From the NCBI GenBank assembly GCA_045597645.1, contig JAZLKM010000050.1, forward strand, positions 1-16,972: DNA of 16,972 nucleotides. Reading direction: 5' to 3'. The stretch is from JAKSSE01 sp045597645. Its GTDB lineage: Bacteria > Bacillota > Clostridia > Lachnospirales > Lachnospiraceae. A program made the position numbers and the translations under genes. Below are positions 13,591-16,972 of this stretch, piece after piece (the first letter of the stretch is position 1; each line of letters opens with the position of its first letter). The notes under the pieces are model-generated. The model had not been told where the DNA came from. It saw only the letters and a program-made list of their open reading frames with translations, and ran no database searches.

Positions 13591-16224
13591 ATGGCAAAAT
13601 GGGTTTATCTTTTCACTGAAGGTAACGCCAGCATGAGAGAGCTTCTTGGAGGAAAAGGAGCTAACCTTGCAGAGATGACCAACATTGGTCTTCCGGTACC
13701 TCAGGGATTTACCATTACGACCGAGGCATGTACCCAGTATTATGAGGATGGCCGCAAAATTAATGACGAAATCATGGGTCAGGCCATGGATGGCGTAAAG
13801 AAGATGGAAGAGATCAATGGCAAGAAGTTTGGGGATCTCAAGAATCCACTTCTCGTTTCTGTTCGCTCTGGAGCTCGTGCATCAATGCCGGGTATGATGG
13901 ATACTATCCTTAACCTTGGACTTAATGATGAAGTAGTAGAGGCAATGATTGCCGGCAATCCAGATCCTAAGTTTGAAAGATTTGTATACGACTCATACCG
14001 TCGCTTCATTCAGATGTTTTCAGATGTAGTTATGGAAGTAGGAAAGAAATACTTCGAGCAGCTCATCGATGAGATGAAGGAGAAGAAAGGCGTAGAGTTT
14101 GACGTAGAGCTTACAGCAGCAGATCTTAAGGAGCTTGCAGGTCAGTTCAAAGCAGAGTACAAAAAGCAGCTTGGAGAGGACTTTCCTTCAGATCCTGTAG
14201 TACAGCTTAAGCTTGCTATTGAGGCAGTATTTAAGTCATGGGACAACCCACGTGCAAACGTATATCGCCGTGACAACGACATACCATATTCATGGGGTAC
14301 AGCAGTAAACGTTATGCCGATGGTATTTGGTAACCTTAATGACCAGTCAGGTACCGGTGTTGCATTTACCCGTGATCCTGCTACTGGTGAAAAGCAGCTT
14401 ATGGGAGAGTTCCTTATCAATGCTCAGGGCGAAGACGTTGTAGCTGGTGTACGTACTCCTATGCCAATCGCTCAGATGGAGAAGGAGTTCCCGGAAGCAT
14501 TTGCTGAGTTTGTTAAGGTATGCGACATTCTTGAGAATCATTATCATGACATGCAGGATATGGAGTTCACAGTTGAAAACCAAAAGCTCTATATGCTTCA
14601 GTGCCGCAACGGAAAGAGAACAGCTCCGGCAGCACTTAAGATCGCTTGTGATCTCGTTGATGAAGGACATAAGACAGAGCAGCAGGCGGTTGCAATGATT
14701 GACCCTCGTAACCTTGATACACTTTTGCATCCGCAGTTTGATGCGAAGGCACTCAAGGCAGCTACACCGCTTGGAAGAGGTCTTGGCGCATCACCTGGTG
14801 CTGCATGTGGTAAGGTAGTATTTACTGCTGATGATGCAGAGGCATGGGCTGCAAAGGGTGAGAAAGTTATTCTTGTACGTCTTGAGACTTCGCCGGAAGA
14901 TATTACCGGAATGAAGGCAGCACAGGGTATCCTCACTGTTCGTGGTGGTATGACTAGCCATGCTGCAGTAGTAGCTCGTGGTATGGGTGAGTGCTGTGTA
15001 TCTGGTTGCGGTGACATCGCTATGGATGAGGAGAATAAGAAATTCACCCTCGCTGGCAAGACCTTTGTTGAGGGAGATGTCATTTCTATCGATGGTACTA
15101 CAGGTAATATTTATGAGGGAGCTATTGCTACCGTTGAGGCTACAATCTCTGGCGACTTCGGTCGAGTAATGGGATGGGCTGACAAGTATCGCACACTTAA
15201 GGTTAGAACCAATGCAGATACTCCGGCAGACGCAAAGAAGGCCCGTGAGCTTGGAGCAGAGGGTATTGGACTTTGCCGTACTGAGCATATGTTCTTTGAT
15301 CCAGAGCGTATCGCAGCATTCAGAGAGATGATTTGCTCAGATACTGAGGAGGAAAGAGCAGAGGCTCTTGGCAAGATTGAGCCGTATCAGGAAGCAGATT
15401 TCAAGGCACTTTATGAGGCCCTTGAGGGATGTCCAGTAACTATAAGATTCCTTGATCCGCCACTTCATGAGTTTGTACCTACTGAGGATGCAGACATCGA
15501 GAAACTGGCAAAAGCAAAAAATAAGACTGTAGAGGAAATCAAGAATATTTGTGAGTCACTTCACGAGTTTAACCCGATGATGGGACACAGAGGATGTCGA
15601 CTTGCAGTTACATATCCGTCAATTGCAAAAATGCAGATACAGGCAGTCATCAGAGCAGCAATTGCAGTTAATAAGGAGCATCCAGATTGGAATATCGTAC
15701 CGGAGATTATGATACCTCTTGTATGTGAGATTAAGGAGCTCAAGACTGTAAAGAAGATAGTTGTAGAGACAGCAGATGCAGAAATTGCAGCAGCAGGAGT
15801 AGAGCTTAAGTATCAGGTAGGTACTATGATTGAGATTCCAAGAGCAGCACTTACTGCTGATGAGATTGCTTCTGAAGCTGACTTCTTCTGCTTTGGAACT
15901 AACGACCTTACTCAGATGACCTTTGGATTCTCAAGAGATGATGCAGGCAAGTTCCTTGACGCTTACTATGATTCAAAGATATTTGAGTCAGATCCGTTTG
16001 CTCGTCTTGACACCACAGGTGTTGGAAAGCTTATGGAGATGGCAATTAAGCTTGGTAAGCCGATTAATCCAAATCTTCACATTGGAATCTGCGGAGAGCA
16101 TGGTGGAGATCCTACATCAGTAGAGTTCTGCCACAAGATTGGACTTGATTATGTATCATGCTCACCATTCCGTGTGCCAATAGCACGTCTCGCAGCTGCT
16201 CAGGCTGCTATAAGCTGCAAATAG
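13591..16224 (+). CDS. ppdK: Pyruvate, phosphate dikinase
   Basis: Catalyses the reversible reaction PEP + AMP + PPi to pyruvate + ATP + Pi; in anaerobic Clostridia it serves PPi-linked glycolysis or gluconeogenic PEP formation. The 877-residue length matches the family (~875). Domain order: N-terminal nucleotide-binding ATP-grasp region (~1-340, 'GGKGANLAEMTNIGLPVPQGFT', 'VSVRSGARASMPGMMDT'), the swivelling phosphohistidine domain with T455-S-H457 in 'GGMTSHAAVVARGMG', and the C-terminal PEP/pyruvate barrel ('GIGLCRTEHMFF', 'FGTNDLTQMTFGFSRDD', and C834 in 'HIGICGEHGG'). The start was chosen at 13591 because GAAAGGGGA precedes it and the protein then begins MAKWVYLF as in homologues; an ATG 45 nt upstream falls in the hairpin loop. 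Thr455 is the usual target of PPDK regulatory proteins; none is encoded here. Confidence 0.98.
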   Translation: MAKWVYLFTEGNASMRELLGGKGANLAEMTNIGLPVPQGFTITTEACTQYYEDGRKINDEIMGQAMDGVKKMEEINGKKFGDLKNPLLVSVRSGARASMPGMMDTILNLGLNDEVVEAMIAGNPDPKFERFVYDSYRRFIQMFSDVVMEVGKKYFEQLIDEMKEKKGVEFDVELTAADLKELAGQFKAEYKKQLGEDFPSDPVVQLKLAIEAVFKSWDNPRANVYRRDNDIPYSWGTAVNVMPMVFGNLNDQSGTGVAFTRDPATGEKQLMGEFLINAQGEDVVAGVRTPMPIAQMEKEFPEAFAEFVKVCDILENHYHDMQDMEFTVENQKLYMLQCRNGKRTAPAALKIACDLVDEGHKTEQQAVAMIDPRNLDTLLHPQFDAKALKAATPLGRGLGASPGAACGKVVFTADDAEAWAAKGEKVILVRLETSPEDITGMKAAQGILTVRGGMTSHAAVVARGMGECCVSGCGDIAMDEENKKFTLAGKTFVEGDVISIDGTTGNIYEGAIATVEATISGDFGRVMGWADKYRTLKVRTNADTPADAKKARELGAEGIGLCRTEHMFFDPERIAAFREMICSDTEEERAEALGKIEPYQEADFKALYEALEGCPVTIRFLDPPLHEFVPTEDADIEKLAKAKNKTVEEIKNICESLHEFNPMMGHRGCRLAVTYPSIAKMQIQAVIRAAIAVNKEHPDWNIVPEIMIPLVCEIKELKTVKKIVVETADAEIAAAGVELKYQVGTMIEIPRAALTADEIASEADFFCFGTNDLTQMTFGFSRDDAGKFLDAYYDSKIFESDPFARLDTTGVGKLMEMAIKLGKPINPNLHIGICGEHGGDPTSVEFCHKIGLDYVSCSPFRVPIARLAAAQAAISCK

Positions 16225-16247
16225 TACACTGAATATGTGATAGCTTT

Positions 16248-16284
16248 TGCAGAAAGTAAATTCCCCCAAAAAGGGAGTTTTGCA
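16248..16284. other. Imperfect hairpin after ppdK
   Basis: TGCA-G-AAA (16248-16255) pairs with TTT-TGCA (16278-16284), and inside it TTCCC pairs with GGGAG around a CCAAAAA loop. No T tract follows, so it does not look like a terminator on either strand; it may stabilise the 3' end of the ppdK mRNA. Confidence 0.35.
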
Positions 16285-16291
16285 AAAAAAT

Positions 16292-16308
16292 AATTCCCTC
16301 GAGGAATT
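16292..16308. other. Short palindromic hairpin AATTCC-GGAATT
   Basis: AATTCC (16292-16297), five nucleotides, then GGAATT (16303-16308), with an inner palindrome CCTCGAGG in an alternative register. Its role is unknown; it lies between the ppdK stop and its terminator. Confidence 0.35.
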
Positions 16309-16327
16309 GCAATAATTAAAAGAAATT

Positions 16328-16372
16328 GACCTTAGAGAGGTAGATTATATCTGCTTCCTAAGGTCTTTTTTT
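16328..16372 (+). terminator. Intrinsic terminator of ppdK
   Basis: GACCTTAG (16328-16335) pairs with CTAAGGTC (16358-16365). The inner AGGTAGAT and ATCTGCTT extend the stem with two wobble pairs, and seven T residues follow directly. This is the strongest terminator in the window. Confidence 0.9.
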
Positions 16373-16408
16373 GTCCAGCAAGAAGTAAAAAAGTCAATGC
16401 TTTTGGAC

Positions 16409-16414
16409 TATAAT
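16409..16414 (+). promoter_or_regulatory. Perfect -10 box TATAAT
   Basis: TATAAT lies 37 nt after the ppdK terminator. No convincing -35 hexamer sits 16-18 nt upstream (the sequence there is TAAAAA), so the call is weak, but the position suits the start of a transcript covering the structured region. Confidence 0.3.
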
Positions 16415-16474
16415 TATTGGGTTCCTTTTTGGAAAATAATCTCGAGTAAATGTCTATAGTTCATAAAATTTGGG

Positions 16475-16534
16475 GCGTCTTTGACGCATCGATTCTTTAA
16501 TGATTTGGGCGTTCACGCATCTCATTTGGCCCAA
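16475..16534. repeat. Two imperfect GCGT/ACGC hairpin repeats
   Basis: GCGTC-TTT-GACGC (16475-16487) and GCG-TTCA-CGC (16509-16518) stand in similar flanks (TTTGGGGCGT...ACGCATC and ATTTGGGCGT...ACGCATC). The second is also enclosed by TTGGGC (16505-16510) and GCCCAA (16529-16534), which could form a competing stem. Confidence 0.5.
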
Positions 16535-16573
16535 GACAATTCCTGAAAAAAAGAAGAAAAAAGAAAGAAAAAT

Positions 16574-16587
16574 CACTTGGAAAAGTG
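16574..16587 (+). other. GNRA-loop mini-hairpin CACTT-GGAA-AAGTG
   Basis: A perfect 5-bp stem closes a GGAA loop, which fits the GNRA tetraloop pattern only when read on the + strand. It directly follows a 28-nt homopurine tract (16545-16572). Confidence 0.4.
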
Positions 16588-16634
16588 CTCACGAAAAATG
16601 CAAGAAAAAGCTTGAAAATGCTTGAAGAATGGGG

Positions 16635-16799
16635 CTTTTGGGAGGGGGCTTATTGTAATATGTTCGTATTATGATAGGCTTTTGCTTGGACTTTTTGGAG
16701 CTCCTGGAGGGCTATAATAATAAGTTCGTATTCGTATAGGCGCTCGAAGGGCACTTTTGGGAGTGAAAAATTTCTAGAATAATACGAAAGTATTAGGGT
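16635..16799. repeat. Three related palindromic units spaced 62 bp apart
   Basis: Each unit begins with CTTTTGGGAG or CTTTTTGGAG (16635, 16691, 16754) and contains a TAATAN-4 nt-GTATTN palindrome at 16656-16671, 16718-16733 and 16780-16795, exactly 62 bp from start to start. The first two share GTTC in the centre and are followed by ATAGGC; the third has GAAA. The units are too diverged to be a recent duplication. Confidence 0.7.
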
Positions 16800-16821
16800 A
16801 GAAATTTTTCTCCCATGAAAG
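16754..16821 (+). other. Long hairpin with GAAA tetraloop
   Basis: GGGAG/CTCCC, then an 11-bp helix AAAAATTTCTA/TAGAAATTTTT, a purine-rich 3x3 internal loop (GAA/GGG), then TAATAC/GTATTA closed by GAAA (16786-16789). CTTTT at the base can pair with GAAAG (16817-16821). About 27 pairs in total. No T tract follows, so it is not an ordinary terminator. Confidence 0.65.
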
Positions 16822-16848
16822 AAAAAGAGATAGATTTTTTGGGAAGAT

Positions 16849-16904
16849 TTTGGGAAAAATGAGGGAACGAAAAATTTGCAAAAGTAGGGAAAAGAAAATT
16901 TGCA
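16849..16904. repeat. Direct repeat GAAAATTTGCAA in a purine-rich tract
   Basis: GAAAAATTTGCAAAAG and GAAAATTTGCAAGAG occur about 23 nt apart, each preceded by an AGGGAA-type purine run. Role unknown. Confidence 0.45.
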
Positions 16905-16942
16905 AGAGCATATGAGACTATAGATTAATTGGTTTTGTAGAA

Positions 16943-16972
16943 TCCCTAATCACAGAATGAAGTGATTAGGGA
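16943..16972. terminator. Perfect 11-bp inverted repeat at the window end
   Basis: TCCCTAATCAC (16943-16953) pairs perfectly with GTGATTAGGGA (16962-16972) around an 8-nt loop. The sequence stops here, so a following T tract cannot be seen; a terminator of a transcript from the structured region is the simplest reading, an attenuator hairpin the alternative. Confidence 0.5.

Larger units (their letters stand above)
16373..16972. other. 600-nt gene-free, structure-rich region
   Basis: No reading frame of credible length, start signal or composition is seen on either strand. The stretch is A-rich and purine-biased on the + strand and holds, in order: a -10-like TATAAT (16409), two GCGT/ACGC hairpins, a homopurine tract, a GGAA-loop hairpin, three related palindromes 62 bp apart, a long GAAA-loop hairpin, two copies of GAAAATTTGCAA, and a perfect inverted repeat at the window end. 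It may be a structured RNA, a long leader for a gene beyond the window, or a regulatory array. Confidence 0.6.

Noticed and set aside
14598..15288. Two long open frames on the - strand inside ppdK (161 and 165 codons)
   Set aside because: They lie opposite a certain ppdK coding region, have no ribosome binding site and translate to low-complexity shadow sequence.
16248..16308. Terminator on the - strand for a gene beyond the window
   Set aside because: Reading the - strand, no T tract follows the stem; the A run on the + strand would precede it.
16450..16500. Short frame of 16 codons (MSIVHKIWG...) as a leader peptide
   Set aside because: No ribosome binding site, no run of regulatory codons, and it ends in the first GCGT hairpin repeat region by chance.
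16475..16972. CRISPR array or iteron origin
   Set aside because: Repeats are diverged palindromes without identical repeats and unique spacers; no replication initiator or cas gene is nearby.

Overview
The window looks like chromosomal DNA of an anaerobic Firmicute, most probably Lachnospiraceae of the Butyrivibrio/Pseudobutyrivibrio type. The evidence is moderate-to-low G+C, strong AAAGGGG-type ribosome binding sites, a homodimeric-type glycyl-tRNA synthetase, pyruvate phosphate dikinase, a domain-swapped GH3 enzyme of the kind known from Butyrivibrio and Ruminococcus, and a GH25 surface protein with Cys-rich and Ig-like modules. Genus is an inference from protein character; no rRNA is present. 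Every supported gene lies on the + strand.

Layout. Positions 2-4389 form a tightly packed run: a TraX-family membrane protein (5' end cut by the window edge), a DUF5662-like protein, trpS, an EamA/DMT exporter and holA. Junctions overlap by 1 nt or are at most 3 nt apart, so co-transcription and translational coupling are likely. After a 103-nt gap with a hairpin that buries the next Shine-Dalgarno sequence comes a cell-surface pair (4493-7596): a membrane-anchored multidomain GH25 lysozyme and a small lipoprotein. glyS follows (7608-9005) and ends in a clear intrinsic terminator.

Positions 9074-13474 hold a three-gene cassette: a cytoplasmic GH3 beta-glycosidase with the catalytic barrel at the C-terminus, an alpha/beta-hydrolase of the esterase type, and a Trp-rich polytopic membrane protein (DUF5692-like). 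A plausible reading is uptake plus intracellular de-esterification and deglycosylation of a small glycoside, but the substrate is unknown. A GC-rich hairpin with a T tract separates this cassette from ppdK (13591-16224), the central-metabolism pyruvate phosphate dikinase, which is followed by its own terminator at 16328-16372.

The last ~600 nt (16373-16972) contain no credible gene but are dense in structure: hairpins with GNRA-type loops, three related palindromes exactly 62 bp apart, a long hairpin with a GAAA loop, direct repeats, and a perfect 11-bp inverted repeat at the very end. One of the palindromes is closely matched by the hairpin in front of the lysozyme gene 12 kb away. This non-coding stretch is the most unexplained part of the window and could be a structured RNA or a multi-site regulatory region.
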